64,000 bases of DNA from Sapria himalayana (GCA_029783825.1 JAREIK010002654.1:102251-166250), one strand, 5' to 3'; shown: positions 14,101 to 27,805, counted from the stretch's first letter. Numbers and translations are program-made. The notes: generated from the sequence alone by a model not told the origin.

Positions 14101-15053
14101 CCATCCTCAATATTCCATCCGAGCTTTTCTCATATTCTATTTCTAAAAGAGTGATTTTCTGTTCTGCTTCTTGAATATTTTTAAATATGTTTCCAAAATT
14201 TTCCTTATTCCATTTTACTAGAGCAAATTTTAAATTTCGTAATTTTTGTGCTAATATTTGCATTGGATTACCAACGACCTGATTTGCCCATGATTCCCTT
14301 ACAATTTTATCAAAATCCTTATGCAATACCCACATGTTTTGAAACCTGAAACCTTTATATCTAGTTTCGTTTTTTAAAGTGGTTAGCAGAATCGGGCTAT
14401 GGTCCGAGCAGGTCCTACTTAAATGTTTACCCATTATTCCTCCGAGCTTATCTACCCATTGCGGATTATATAAGATACGATCTAATCTAGACCAGATTGC
14501 CCCTCTGGTCTTCCAGTTATTACTCCATGTGAAGTCTGATCCTATATATTCTGCCTCCATAAGATTAGCCTTAGCAATAACTTCATTGAAGTGAGCTATT
14601 GCTACCGGATTAGGTGATCTTCCCCCTTTTTTTCTCTTTTATATTTCTAATAACATTAATGTCTCCCCCTATAATCCATGGGATATTATTTTTAGCTATC
14701 TTTTCCATTTCACTCCATAAGGGTTTCCTTCCTTCCTTCGTTTTATTTGCATATACTGCTGAGCATAATGTCTCTATGTGATTTTTAATTTTAAAATTTA
14801 TTATATGTTTCGTTTCTGTCAATATTTCAATATCTACTAAGTTATGCCACATAACCCATAACTTGCTATTAGAATTAGAAAAAGCCTTATGAAAGCCTAG
14901 CATGAGTTTGTAATTTTCTAGGTCATTATTTTTAACTAAAGGTTCTGCAAAAATTAAAATTTTAAGCTTATAAATTTTTACTATGTTTTTAATTCTATTT
15001 ACTGACGGGAAGTTTGCAATCCCCCTTATATTCCAATACAAGCAATTATACAT
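11145..15053 (-). pseudogene. LINE A ORF2: endonuclease - reverse transcriptase - RNase H polyprotein, broken
   Basis: It would encode about 1,300 residues that nick target DNA and copy the element RNA by target-primed reverse transcription. In order: AP-like endonuclease (WNIRG near 15030; WIIGGDINVIRN near 14660; SRLDRILYN and CSDHSPI around 14500-14390); reverse transcriptase (FRPISLCN near 13540, KLDLSKAFDRVEWD near 13300, GLRQEDPLSP near 13160, AYADDVIIF at 13013-12987); zf-RVT (CECCQQ...HLF near 12070); and RNase H (DGSFK near 11600, HSE, QVDSN, REANALADKLA near 11280). Damage includes a frameshift in an A run near 14620, stops at 14042 and 13769, a frameshift just before AYADD, further frame changes at about 12330 and between 11923 and 11574, and a TGA at 11574-11576 where Trp is expected. 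The RT box reads GLRQEDP instead of GLRQGDP. The ATG directly follows the ORF1 stop (TAAATG). Confidence 0.92.
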
Positions 15054-16482
15054 TTAAGAAAATCTAGCTTGCGCTCTAGTTATACATTTAGAGTTATACT
15101 TTGTGTTTATATTTTTATTTATATTTCTTGTCGGCTTGCTTGAACTCGGTGGGGCTACATCACGTTTTTTTAATATGCCAAATTTCTCCAATTCTTTTCT
15201 CATCTTCTTGATTTCCTGCAAGGCATTTTGCCTATTTTGCAATACCGACTGTGACATGTGCTGCACTTTCTGCCCTAAGTCATCGAGGGTCTGTGGGTTA
15301 CCCTTCTCATTCCTCTTTCTCTCAGCAAGCCAGCTTTTTACTTCCAGCTCCTCTTCTAGAAGCAGATCATCTTCCTCCCAGTCATATTCAACATTATTTT
15401 ATCTCTCAGCTGCACCTATACCTCCAATTCTCCTTCCTCTAAATGCTACCCTCTTCTTACCTTTCCAACTTTCTAGCCCTATCTCAGTCCCCTCTTCTAT
15501 GCTATCTAGCCACTTTCTTATATCTTCTTTCTTATGTTTTTGATGCCTCCTATTATTTTTTCTCCTCTATTTCCTTGCAATCTATATCTTCACCTTCTAT
15601 GAAGTTTTCCCCGTAACCACTTTTTTCTTTTAACTCCTCTCTCCCCCTCTCCTCTGGCCCTTCTTCCAGCCCATCTTTCAGCCTACTCTTATCCCCATAC
15701 TCCTCTATATCTTCCCTTTTGCCGATACTTTTTAATGCTAATTCATCTACCTTCTCCGGCTCGTTGTTCTCATCCATCTTAATACTCTTCCTAACCCTTT
15801 CTTCCTTCACTCTCTTAAGCTCTTTACCATCTTTTATTCCCCTCCTAGTGTCCCTTATTATACAATGTTCTTGATCATGCCCAAGCTTCAAATAGTTAAG
15901 GCAGTAGGAAGGCATGGATTCTGGAACAATGTCTTGCCGGAATCCTTCCTCAAGGTTACTGCCTATCCATATTCTATGTGGTGGAGGGATTTTTAAGTCA
16001 ATCTCCACACAGATTCTTGTGACACTTGGCCTAGTAAGGCAGGCTGTTGCTTCATCCAGTAACCATGGCTTGCCCAAGCAAAGGGCTATGGACTGCAAGG
16101 CTTGCTTGTTGAAGAGATGTAGAGGAAGTTTAGGTAGAGAAAACCATACTAGATATTTCGAGGATTCTGCAAATGGAGAGATATTAGGCGCCCACTTGAA
16201 CACCCTCATGGGATAGCCTGCTATGCACCACGTACCTCGAATCCAAACTCTGAGAAAGTCATCTTCCTCCTTAAACTGTAACATTGTATGCTTTCCATCA
16301 TAGTTTGCAATTTTAACCATTTGATGAAGCTTTAACGAAGTAACAAAGTCATATAATGCTTTGTAATCAGGTCGGCCATGAGAGAATTTGCCTATGAGAG
16401 TAAGATTGAATGCATCAGCGAGCATTTTCAACTCCCTTGCCTCGAAGATAACCGCCGGCTCTCCGTTTTTTGCTTCAAACAT
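15054..16482 (-). pseudogene. LINE A ORF1: DUF4283 and zinc-knuckle RNA-binding protein, broken
   Basis: This is the likely RNA-chaperone ORF1 product of a plant L1, about 475 residues if whole. The first open part (16482-15553, 309 residues) holds a DUF4283-like domain (about residues 25-130; LTLIGKFSHGRPDY, IANYDGKHTMLQFKEEDDFLRVW) and a zinc knuckle near residue 205. The knuckle reads CLNYLKLGHDQEHC, so the second Cys of CX2CX4HX4C is replaced by Tyr. A charged tail follows. The frame breaks in an A run at about 15553, then continues with an in-frame TAA near 15403 to the last open part (15266-15054), which ends ITRAQARFS. Comparison with copy B shows that the original N terminus lay upstream and that A has a TAA just before the called Met. 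ORF1 TAA abuts ORF2 ATG in the same frame. Confidence 0.9.
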
Positions 16483-16652
16483 CGGAAAGAATTGTGCGGT
16501 CCCTTAAGAAGATGAAGAGAATGCTATCTTCTCGAAGAGAGAATTTATTTTATCAATTTTCTCCTTCTAATCAAGGTTTTTTGCTCAAAAATGGAGGGTT
16601 TCTCATTGGAAGAGAGAATTCCAGAGAGTACTTACTGAGTTTCTCCTTCGAA
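16483..16652 (-). other. LINE A 5' leader and eroded ORF1 N terminus
   Basis: Non-satellite sequence between ORF1 and the 5' junction. On the minus strand the frame just upstream of ORF1 reads KEKIDKINSLFEKIAFSSSS, stop, GTAQFFP. The last part aligns with KETPLLFP in copy B. The original start codon is therefore probably here and has been lost. Confidence 0.65.
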
Positions 16653-16664
16653 ATCTATCTCTTT
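16653..16664. repeat. Candidate target-site duplication, 5' side of LINE A
   Basis: ATCTATCTCTTT, the partner of 9235-9246. The satellite resumes immediately afterwards. Confidence 0.5.
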
Positions 16665-17100
16665 ATATATCAATCTTTCTATCTATCTTTTTATCTATCT
16701 ATTTATTTGCCTATCTATTTGTCGATCTATCTATCTATCTATATGTCTTTCTATCTATTTATATATCTATTTATCATTCTATCTATTTATCTCACTTTCT
16801 ATTTGTCTATCAATTAGTGTTACAATCTTTCTTTCAATCTATCTATTAATCTATCTATCCAACTATATATCTATATGTAAACCTTTCTATCTATCTATTT
16901 GTCTATTTGTCTATTTATTTATCTATTTGTCTATGTGTCTATCAATCTCTCTATCTATCTATCTTTCTATTTGTCGATCTATATGTATATATATATATAT
17001 ATATATATTTATTTATTTATTTAAATCTATATATTTAACTATCTATCTATCAATATGTCTTTCTATCAATCTATCTATCTATATATCAGTCTATCTATTT

Positions 17101-17143
<43 letters not shown>

Positions 17144-17266
17144 GTCTATATATATATCAATCTATCTTTATATCTAACTATCTATTTGTCTATCGGTCTA
17201 TCTATTTATTTGTCCATATATCTATCTATATTTTTATCTAATAATTTATCTATCTATCTATCTATA

Positions 17267-17303
<37 letters not shown>

Positions 17304-19731
17304 ATCTCTTACTATCAATCTATATATCAAATTGTTTATCCAACTTTCTATCTATTTGCATAACCATCTATCTATCAATCTAAATATCTATCTATCTGGA
17401 TGTCTGTCTAGTTGTCTATCTTTTTGTCAATCTTTTTATCTATCTATCTATCTATCATTATATCTATCTATCTATCGATTTAAGTATCTATATATTTGTA
17501 TATCTATCTATCTAGCTATCTATTTATCTAAATATATTTGTCTATCTATCTATTTTTCTATATATTTTTTATCTATCTTTATATCTATCTATGTATATAT
17601 CTGTCTATCTATCTATTTATCAATCTGTCTTTCTATCTATCTATTTGTCTGTCTATCAATATTTTTATCAATTTGTATATCAATCTACCTTTTAGTCTAT
17701 CTTTCAATCTATCTTTCTATTTGTCTATTTATGTTTATATCTATCTATCTATCCATCTATCTCTCTATTTATCTATCTACATATCTATTTGTCAATCTAT
17801 CTCTCTATATATCTGTTTATCAATATATATATATATATATATATCAATCAATCTATCTATCTTTCTATTTATCAATCTATCTATTGGTCTATGATCTATC
17901 TATTTATCTATCAATCTTCTATCAATCAATCCATTGATCTATCTATCTATGTATCTAAATTTTTATCTATCTATCAGTCAAATAATATATATATATATAT
18001 ATATATATATCTATCTATCTATCTATCAAACTATCTTTCTGCCATTCTATTTGTTTATTTATTTGTATTTCTATCTATTTATCTATCAATCTATCAATTT
18101 AACTAACTATCTATCTATATATTAGTCTATCTATCAGTCTATATATCTGCCAATCTAATTTTCTATCAATCCATCTATCTATTTATCTTTCAATCAATCA
18201 ATCTATGTATCTATCAATCAATCAATCAATCTATATATGTATATGTATATCTATTTATCCATCTATTTGTCTAATAATCTATCTATCTATCTATTTGTTT
18301 ATCTATCTGTGTACATATCTTTCTATCAATCTTTCTCTCTATTTGTCTACATATCTATCTATCTATCTATTTGTATATTTATCTATATATCTAATTTCCT
18401 ATCTTTCTCTCTTACTATTTTTTATTTATCTGTCTATCTACCTATCTGTCTATCTTTCTTTCTATTTATATATCTATCTATCCATATAATAATATATCTA
18501 TCTATCTATTTATCTATTTATTTTTCTATCTATTTATCTATATATCTATCTATCTATCTATCTAGATGTCTATCTATTTGTTTATCTATCTATCTATTAA
18601 TCTATCTAATAATCTATATATTTGTCATCTATGAATCATTCTATCAATCTTTTTATAATTCTTTATTTCAATTTGTCTATTAATCAATATAACTATGTAT
18701 CTATCAATCTTTCTATCTATCAATTATCTATTTTTATATCTTTATAGCTTTCTATCTATTTATCTATTTTTCTATCCATCTATCTTTCTATCTATTTATT
18801 TGTCTATCTATTTGTCTATCTATTTGTCTATATATCTATATATCTATCTATCTATTTTTCTATTTATATATATCTATCTCTCTATCTATCTATCTATTTT
18901 TATGTCAATCTATCTGTCTATCTATATGTCTAATAATATGTCTATTAAACTATCTATCCAACTGTCTATCTATCTATCTATCTGTAAATCAATCTGTCTA
19001 TATGTCTGTCTATCTATTTATCTATCTTCTTTTCTTTCAATATGTCTATCTATTTATCTATATATATGTTTGTCTGTCTAGCTTTCTATCTATATATATA
19101 ACTATCTATTTATCGATTGATCTATCTATATATTTGTCTATCAATCTATCTTTCAATATGTCTATCAATCTATCTATAAATTTATCTATCAATCTGACTA
19201 TCACTATATCTATCAGCCTGTCTTTCAATTCGTGTATCAATATGTCTATTACTTTGTCTATCAATCTGTCTATAAATCTATATATCAATCTATCAATCTA
19301 TTAGTCTATCTATATTAATATCCATCTGACTTTTTGTTTATCTATATATATATTTGGCTATCTATTTTACTATCAATTTGTCTATCTTTTTGACTATCTA
19401 TTTGTCTAGCTATATGTCTGTCTATCTATTTATCTATTTATCTAAATATCTGTCTATATATCTATCTATCTATCTAACATTATATTTGTCTATTTGTCTA
19501 TTTGTTTGTTTGTCTGTCTATGTATTTATGTATCTGTTTGTATGTCTGTCTATTTGTCTATCTATCTATAGGTCGGTTTGTTTGTCTGTCTATATGTTTG
19601 TCAGTCGGTATGTCTATCTGTATAGTTGTCTATCAGTCAGTCATTTTGTCTATCTATCTATCCTTCTACTCATCTATCTATCTTTCAATCTGCCGAACTA
19701 TCAGTATACGTGACTATCTATCTACATAACT

Positions 19732-20543
19732 ATCAGTCTTCTTGACTTTTTGTTTACCTGCCTGACTGTCTGTATATCTATCTGTATGAGTAACTCTCTT
19801 TCTATCTATTTGTATGTTTGCATATCTTTCTATCTATCTTTCTATTTGTCTTTTTGTCTATCTATATGTTAGAATATCTATTAGTCAATCTATCTGATAG
19901 TTTATTAGTGTGATAGTCTAACAGTCTATCAGTCTATTTGTATGTCTAGATGTTAGTATGTCAGTATGTTAGTCTATTAGTTTGACAAACATTTAGTCTG
20001 TCTATATGTTTATCTGTCTATGTGTCTATGTATCTATCTGTGTATTTATCTATCTCTCTATCTTTCAATATTTATATATCTCTATTTATCTATCTCTCTA
20101 TCTTTCTATTTCACTATCTCTTTATCTCTATATCTTTCTATCTTGCAATATCACTATCTCTTTATCTCTTTTACTCTCTATCAATCTATTTCTTTATCTT
20201 TCTATCTTTCTGTCTTGCTTTCCCTCTATCTCCATATCACTCTAGCTCTATATCTCTTTATTTCTATATCTTTCTATCTCTATATATCTTTATATCTTTA
20301 TATGTTTATTTCTTATCTATTTATCTCTCTATCTTTATATCTCTCTAGCTCTAAATCTCACTATTTTTATATCTTTCTATATCTATATATATATATATAT
20401 ATATCATTATTTCTTATATATATATATATATATATCTCTCTCTCTCTCTCTCTTTCTCTCTCTATCTCTCTACCACTCTAAATTACTATTTCACTATCTA
20501 ACAACATACCTATCTACATAGCTACCTACCTACCTAGTTGTAC
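19732..20543 (+). repeat. Higher-order module 1 (TGACT / TAGT / CTCT+TA / ACCT)
   Basis: In order: a TTGACT/GCCTGACT patch (19740-19770), a TAGT/CAGT-rich patch (19866-19996), a CTCT-rich patch with TA runs (20048-20475), and an ACCT patch ending CTACCTACCTACCTAGTTG (20500-20540). Plain CTAT resumes afterwards. Confidence 0.75.
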
Positions 20544-20740
20544 GTGTATCTATCTATATGTCTACCTACATATCTATCTATCTATCTATTTATCTATCTT
20601 TCTATTTCTATATTTGCCTTTCTATTTATCTGTCTTTGTGTCTCTCTATCTCTCTGTATGTCTCTCTTTCTCTCTAACTATCTTTCTATCTGTCTTTCTA
20701 ACTCTCTAATTGTATTCCCTATATATTTGTCTATCTCTTT

Positions 20741-20852
20741 ATCTATCTCTCTAACTATAAGTCTATCTATCTATATACTTATATGTCTATCTCTCTATCT
20801 ATCTCTCTAACTATAAGTCTAGCTATCTATATACTTATATGTCTATCTATCT
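20741..20852. repeat. 56-bp tandem duplication in satellite
   Basis: A 56-base block starting ATCTATCTCTCTAACTATAA and containing ATATACTTATATGTCTATC is repeated once with only one or two changes (20741-20796 and 20797-20852). Confidence 0.8.
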
Positions 20853-21489
20853 ATCTATCTATATGTCTATCTGTCTGTTTATCTATCTATCTATCTATTT
20901 ATATCTCTAACTATATATCTGTCTATTTATCTATCTATCTATCTATTTGTTTATCTACCTTTCAGCCTATTTATCTATCTATCTATCTAGTATCTATCTC
21001 TAATCATGTCCTTCTATTTATCTATATATCCATATATCTATCTATTTGTCTAACTATTTATTTATCTATCTATGTGTTTATTTGTCTATTTGTCTTTCTG
21101 TCTTTCTATCTTTATATCAATCTATATTTGTGTCTATATGTCTATCTGTATATCAATCTATCTTTTTATCTATCTATCTATCAATGTATATAATTATATA
21201 TCTGTCAATCTGTCCATTTATTTATCTTTTTTATCTTTCTATCTGTCTATTAAGTATATCTATCTATAAATCTATCTATCTGTGTATATGTTTATGTGTT
21301 TATTTGTCTATCAATCTATATGTCTCTCTGTCTATCTATCAAACTATATATTTGTCTATATATCTATTTTTCTATCTATATATCTTTATATTTATCTATT
21401 TTTTTTATTTATCTATTTGTCTATCATTATTTTTGTTTATATGTCTATATGTATATATGCATATCTACATATCTCAATATCTATCTATA

Positions 21490-21539
<50 letters not shown>

Positions 21540-21816
21540 TGTATGTCTATCTATATATATTTCATTTATCTATCTTTTTCTCTGTCTATATGTCTATATG
21601 TCTATCTATATATTTTTTATAATCTATCTATTTATCTATCTATTTTTTTCGGTCTATTTGTATATATGTTTATTTATCTATCTATCTATCTATCTATCTA
21701 TATGTTTAACTGGCTATCTGTCTTTCTAATATTTGACTATCTTTATATCTATCTATTTTTCATTTGTTTATTTGTCGTTTTGTCAATCCGTCTATCTATA
21801 TATCTCTCTATCTATT

Positions 21817-21847
<31 letters not shown>

Positions 21848-22740
21848 GTATCTACCTATCTGTATATCTGTCTATTTTTCAATCTATCTATCTATCTATT
21901 GATATATCTATATTCTGATTTTTTAATATGTCTATCTGTCTATATGTCTATCTATTTATCCATCTATCTATGTATTTTTCCATTTATGTATCTATCTATC
22001 TATTTGTCTATCTATCTATCTTTTTGTGTATCTTCTTAACTATCTATATATCTATCTATCTTTCTGTCTATCAATGTATTTGTCAATCTATCAATTTATA
22101 AATCTATGTATTTGTATATCTTTCTATTTGTCTATCTATCTAGCTATCACACTTTATAAATTCATTTATGTCTAACTATCTATCTGTGCTCTATCCATTA
22201 GTCTATTAGTCATCAGTCTATCTATCTATTTATATATAAATTCTATTTGTCAATCTTTCTATCTCTTTATCTATCTATATACCTATCTATTTATATCTAT
22301 ATCTGTATATCTGCATTTTTGTCTATATATCTATCTATTTGTCTATCTGCTTATCTGCCTAAATATGTATGTATCTTTCTTTCTATATTTGTATGTCTTT
22401 TGATCAATATGTCTAAATATATATTCTATCTATTTATTAATCTATTTATTTGTCTATCTATCTATCTGCCTATTTATCTATCTATCTTTTTGTCTATCTT
22501 TCTAACTATCTATTTATATATATATATATATATATCTAGCTATCTATCTATATTTCTATATGTTAATCTCTCTATCTCTTTATCTCTCTATCTATCTTTT
22601 CGAAAATCTTCTATTTGTATACATGTTTATCTTTTTATCTATCTATCTAAATGTCTATCTATCTATATATCTGTCTATCTATCTAACTGTCTATTTGTGT
22701 TTCTATCTATCTGTGTTATATGTCTTTATGTCTATCTATC

Positions 22741-23065
22741 TGCCTTTCAGTCTGTTAGTATGTCAGTTTGGTTGTCTATTAGTTTGCATGTCTATTAGAT
22801 TATTAATTTTTTAGTCTATCTGTCTATCTATCTATCTTTCATTCTATCTATCTTTTTGTCTGTCTATTTTTATATGTGTCTATCTATCTTTCCCTCAATC
22901 TTTCTATCTATTTCTCTCTCTGTCTATATATCTATTTATCTATCTCTCTATATCTATTTTCCCCTCTCTTTATCTTTCTACCTACTAACGTACCTACCAA
23001 GATACCTATCTACCTTTCTATCTATCAATCAATTTGTCAACCAATCTATTAGTATACCTACTATC
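22741..23065 (+). repeat. Higher-order module 2 (TAGT / CTCT / ACCT)
   Basis: A TTAGT/CAGT patch (22746-22821), a CTCT-rich patch (about 22905-22980), then ACCT units (CTACTAACGTACCTACCAAG and on, 22979-23064). This is the shortest copy. A second small CTCT patch follows at 23080-23130. Confidence 0.7.
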
Positions 23066-23318
23066 TATCTATCTATCTATTTCCCTATCTCTCTCTCTAT
23101 CTTTTTATCTCTGTCTCTCTGTATATATTTATGTATATCTATCTATCAATCAATTTGATTATTTGTCTATTTGTCAACCTATATGTCTATCTATATGTCT
23201 GTCTATCTATCTATCATTTTATAAATATATCTATCTATTTATCTTCCTATCTATCTAATTATCTATCTATTTGTCTACAATCTTTCTATTTGTCTATCAA
23301 TTTGACTTAAATTAATCA

Positions 23319-23358
<40 letters not shown>

Positions 23359-23512
23359 GTCTATATGTCAGTCTATCTATTTTCTATATGCCTATTTGTT
23401 TGTGAATCTATCTTTCTATGTTTCTATCTACCTATCTATCAGTTAGTAGGAGAGTTAGTCTATCTATCAGTTAGTCTTTGTCTATCCATTTGTTTGTTTA
23501 TCTTTCTATCTT

Positions 23513-24146
23513 TCTGCTTGACTATATGTATGCTTGACTATCTATCTTTCTGACTTTGTCTGCTTGACTATTTGTCTACCTAACTATCTATCTGCTTGGG
23601 TGTTGATCTAGCTATTTGTCTATTTGTTAGTCAATCTTTCTGTGTGTCTGTTTGTCTATTTTTCTATTTATCTTTCTATTTATCTTTCTATCTATCTTTT
23701 TGTCTGTATATTAGTTTATCTATTATTCTATATGTCTATTTTTCAGTCTGTTAGTATAATTGTTAGCTAGTCTATTAGTTATTTAGTCTGTTAGTCTATT
23801 AGTTTGTCAGTGTACCAGTCAGTCAATCAATTAGTTAGTCTATCAGTCAATTAGTCAGTTAGTCATTTAGCATGTCTACCTATCTATCTATCAATGTGTC
23901 TATCTATCTATTCATCTATATGTCTATCTTTCTATCTCTATATTTCTCCATCTCTATATCTCTTTATCTGACTATCTATCTATCTCTCTATATCTCTATC
24001 TTTATTTCTTTTTATCTCATTATCTATCTATCTACAATCTCTCAATCTCTTTATCTCTTTATCTCCATTTCTCTTTATCTAAATATTTCTCTTTCTTTTT
24101 GCCTCTATCTATCTATCACTTTATCTTTCTATCTCTCTATCTCCCT

Positions 24147-24196
<50 letters not shown>

Positions 24197-24375
24197 CTCT
24201 CTCTATATCTTTATCACTCCATCTCCTTGTCCATCTCTCAATCTCTCAATCTATTAATCTCTCTAAATCTTTATATCTCTATCTCATTTCTCTCAATCTT
24301 ATAACCTTACTATCTCTCAATCTTTATACCTACCTAGCTATCCACCTATCTTTCTATCTACCTACATACCTATAA
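23513..24375 (+). repeat. Higher-order module 3 (TGACT / TAGT / CTCT+TA / ACCT)
   Basis: GCTTGACTA units (23513-23600), a strong TTAGTCTATTAGT/CAGTCAGT patch (23745-23873), a CTCT-rich patch (23925-24310) with a TA run of about 43 bases (24150-24192), then ACCTACCTAGCTATCCACC and related units (24326-24372). Confidence 0.78.
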
Positions 24376-24646
24376 ATCTATCTATCTATCTTTCTGTCTC
24401 TCTATTTATCACTTTTCCTGTCTCTCTATCTATCCTCTATCTTTGTGTCTGTATTTTTAATCTATCCTTCTATCCCTCTATCTTTCAATCTATCTATCTA
24501 ACTAACTATCTATCTGTCTATTTATCTATATATCTCTTTATCTATCTGTCTATTTGTTTATCTGTTAATCTATCTATTTGTTTATCAATCTAATAGTTAT
24601 CTATCTATCAGTCTATATAATTATGTATCTATCTATTTGTCTATCT

Positions 24647-24718
24647 GAGTATCTATCTATTTGTCTATCTGAGTATCTATCTATTTGTCTATTTTAGTAT
24701 CTATCTATTTGTCTATCT
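24647..24718. repeat. 24-bp unit repeated three times
   Basis: GAGTATCTATCTATTTGTCT plus ATCT repeats with a 24-base period; the third copy reads TTAGT instead of GAGT. It lies between modules 3 and 4. Confidence 0.75.
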
Positions 24719-24805
24719 ATCTATCTATCAGTCTATTTATCTATCTTTTTATCTGTCTACTATCTATCAATCTATCTATTTATCTTATTATTTCTTTATA
24801 TTTTC

Positions 24806-25617
24806 TTGACTATCTTTCATTTAGTTTTTTGTGTGTCTATCTGTCTTTTTGCCTGACAATCTATATGCTTGACTGCCTGTGTTCCTAACCATTTGTCTGC
24901 CTAACTTTTTGTATACCTGACTATCTATCTGTCTATCTGCCTATCTATCTATTTGTTTGTCTATTTGTTTGTCAACATTTCTATGTATTATTCCATTTGT
25001 CTGTCTATTTATTCGTCTTATTGTTAATCTATTTATTTGTATTCAGTATGTTAGCATATTAGTTTGTCAGTCTATTGTCTACTAGTCTGCAATTCTATTA
25101 GTATGCCAGTCTATAACTCATTCAATCAGTTAGTCAGTCAGTGAGTTAGTTATTCAGACTATCTATATGTATATCTATCTATTTGTCTATATGTCTATTC
25201 ATCTATCTGTCTATCTTTCTAACTATATATCTCTCTTTTTATCTATCTTTCTATCTCTCTATCTATATGTATCTTTATCTCACTATCTCTCTATTTCTAT
25301 ATCTCTCTATCTCTTTCTCTATCTATCTCTCTATATCTTTATCTCTCTATCTTTGTAACTCAATATCTCTCTAACTTTCAATTACTCTATCTCTTTCTAT
25401 CCTTATCTATATATTTCTTTTTCTTTCTATGTATTTATATCTCTCAATCTCTTTTTCTATCATTCTATCTATGTACTATCTCTCTATCTCTTTATCTTCA
25501 TTTATATCTCTCAATCTCTAAATCTCAATATATATTTCTCTCTATATCTTTATCTATCTATCTCTTTATCTCACTATCTCTCATTCTCTTTACCAAACTA
25601 CCTACCTACCTAGCTTG
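24806..25617 (+). repeat. Higher-order module 4 (TGACT / TAGT / CTCT / ACCT)
   Basis: TTGACT/GCCTGAC units (24806-24930), a TTAGT/CAGTCAGT patch (25045-25160), a long CTCT-rich patch (25225-25590), then ACCAAACTACCTACCTACCT (25592-25611). Same order and strand as module 3, about 1.26 kb downstream of it. Confidence 0.78.
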
Positions 25618-25942
25618 TTATCTATCGATCTATCGATCTATCTATTTATCTCTTTGTCTCTATGTCACTCTGTCTATCTATATTTCTCACTATCTGTCTC
25701 TCAATCTATTTCTCTGTCTCTATATCTATATTTATGTCTATTTGACTATCTCTCTATCTCTCAATCTAACTATCTAATAATCTATCTATCTATCTATATG
25801 TCTATCTATCGATCTATTTATCTAATTTTCTGTCTATATATTTATCTATCTATCTGTATGTCTGTCTATCTATCTATCTATCTATTTATTTATCATACTA
25901 TATACCCATGTGTCAATCAATCTATCTATCTATCTATTTATC

Positions 25943-25973
<31 letters not shown>

Positions 25974-27439
25974 CTATCTTTATATCTGTCTATTATCTAT
26001 CTATTTATATATCTATCCATCTCTCTATCTATCAACCAATCTATCTATTTATCTATCTTTCTCTCTATATCTTATTGACAATTTTTGTATCTATCTATCA
26101 ATATGTTTATCTATATATCTGTTTTATCTATCTATATGTCTGTCTATCTATCTAATTATCTAATTGTCTATTTGTCTATCTATCTAATTGTCTTTCTACA
26201 TTTTTGTCTATTTATCAATCTGTCTATTTGTCTATCTTATAATATGTCTATCTGTCTTTTTGCCTATCTATATGTCTATCTATCTATCTTTAAATCTATT
26301 TATCTGTCTATTTGTCTATGTGTTTAAGTGTCTGCAATCAATATATCTATTTATTTATCTATAAATCTTTATTTTTTTGTATATATCTATATGTCTCTCG
26401 GTTAATTAATCTATCTATCTATCTATCTATTGGACTATTTTTTTAATTTATCTATTTATTTATCTTTGTATCTGTCTATCTGTATATATATCATATGTAT
26501 ATCAATTTAGCTATCTATTTGTCAATTTGTATATCTATCTATATGTCTATCTATATAACAACATTTCTTTCTATATATCTATTTGTATATCTAACTATTT
26601 GTATATTTGTCTATTAGTCTATCTATATATCTATATATTTTTGTTTATCTATCTATCTTTCTATTTGTCTATGTATGTACTTGTATATATGTTAATCTAC
26701 CTGTCTATCTAACTATTTATCAATCTATGTGTATTTCTAGCTATTTGTCTATCTAATATTTGACAATCTGTCAATCTATTTATCTATCAATTGTTTATCT
26801 ACCTTTTTGTCCATCTATTTTTCTATTTAACTATCTATCTATATATCTATCTATATATCTATATATCTATCTATCTATTTATCTATCTCTCTGTCTATTT
26901 ATATCTATCTATCTATCTAATTATTCATCTAAATATATATTTTTGTATCTATTTATCTTTTTATTTGTCTATCTATCTATTTATTTTTGTGTCTATCTTC
27001 ATATTTATCTATCAATCTATCATTCTATAAATATATGTCTCTATATATCTATATATTTATCCATCTAACTATATAACTATATCTGTCTATTTATTTGTCA
27101 ATCTGCTTATTTTCCTAAATACCTATTTGTCGATCATTCTATATTTTTATCTACCTATCTATCTATACGTAAATCTATCAATCTATCTATATGTATATTT
27201 GTATATATATATATCTATTAGTCAATCTCTTTATCTTGTAATCTATCTATTTGTCTATCTATCTATCTTTCTATCATTTTATCTATCTATCTGTCTGTCT
27301 CTATATATATACATATCTATTTGTCTATCTATCTATCTATCTATCTATCTATTTGTTGTATCTACTAGTCTCTCAATTTATCTTTCTTTCTGTCTGTATA
27401 TGTATATATATCAGTTTATCTATCTTTCTATCTATTTAT

Positions 27440-27805
27440 CTATCTATTAGTCTGTCAGATTGTTATTGTCTCAGTCTATCAGTCAATCTATATATATTTC
27501 TTTTTATCTTTCTGTTTGTCTATCTATCAATCTATCTATCTCTCTATCTTTCTAACTCTCTATCTCTATATAACTTTCTTTCTTTATCTATCAATCTCTT
27601 TATCTCTTTATCTCTCTATCTTTCTATTTCTCTATCTCTCTATCTATGTATCTCTATATCTTTATCTCTCTATCTCTTTATTCCTCTATCTCTATATATC
27701 TCTATCTCCCTTTCTTTCTTTTTTCTACTTTTCTTTCCATCTACCTCTCTATCTCTTTCTCTCTACTTGCTTACCTGCCTACCTACATACATACCTTCCT
27801 AGCTA
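27440..27805 (+). repeat. Higher-order module 5 (TAGT / CTCT / ACCT)
   Basis: A short TTAGTCTGTCAG/CAGTCTATCAGT patch (27447-27492), a CTCT-rich patch (27535-27762), and an ACCT patch with TTACCTGCCTACCTACATAC (27770-27789) up to 27805. It is the last module before LINE B. Confidence 0.75.

Larger units (their letters stand above)
9247..16652 (-). mobile_element. L1-type LINE copy A, near full length, decayed
   Basis: A non-LTR retrotransposon on the minus strand, inserted in the TCTA satellite. In sense order it has a short 5' leader (16652-16483), ORF1 (16482-15054), ORF2 (15053-11145), a 1.9-kb 3' UTR and an A-rich tail at 9260-9241. A candidate 12-bp target duplication (ATCTATCTCTTT) lies at 9235-9246 and 16653-16664. 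Coding parts carry several frameshifts and stops, so the copy cannot make intact proteins. Its proteins are clearly related to, but well diverged from, those of copy B, so they represent two subfamilies. The ends are placed by loss of satellite sequence and the match to copy B's tail. Confidence 0.93.

Noticed and set aside
19106..19288. A minus-strand open frame within the TCTA array
   Set aside because: A local run of ATCA and CTGT variants removes the periodic TAG on the complement. The product is still a simple repeat peptide.
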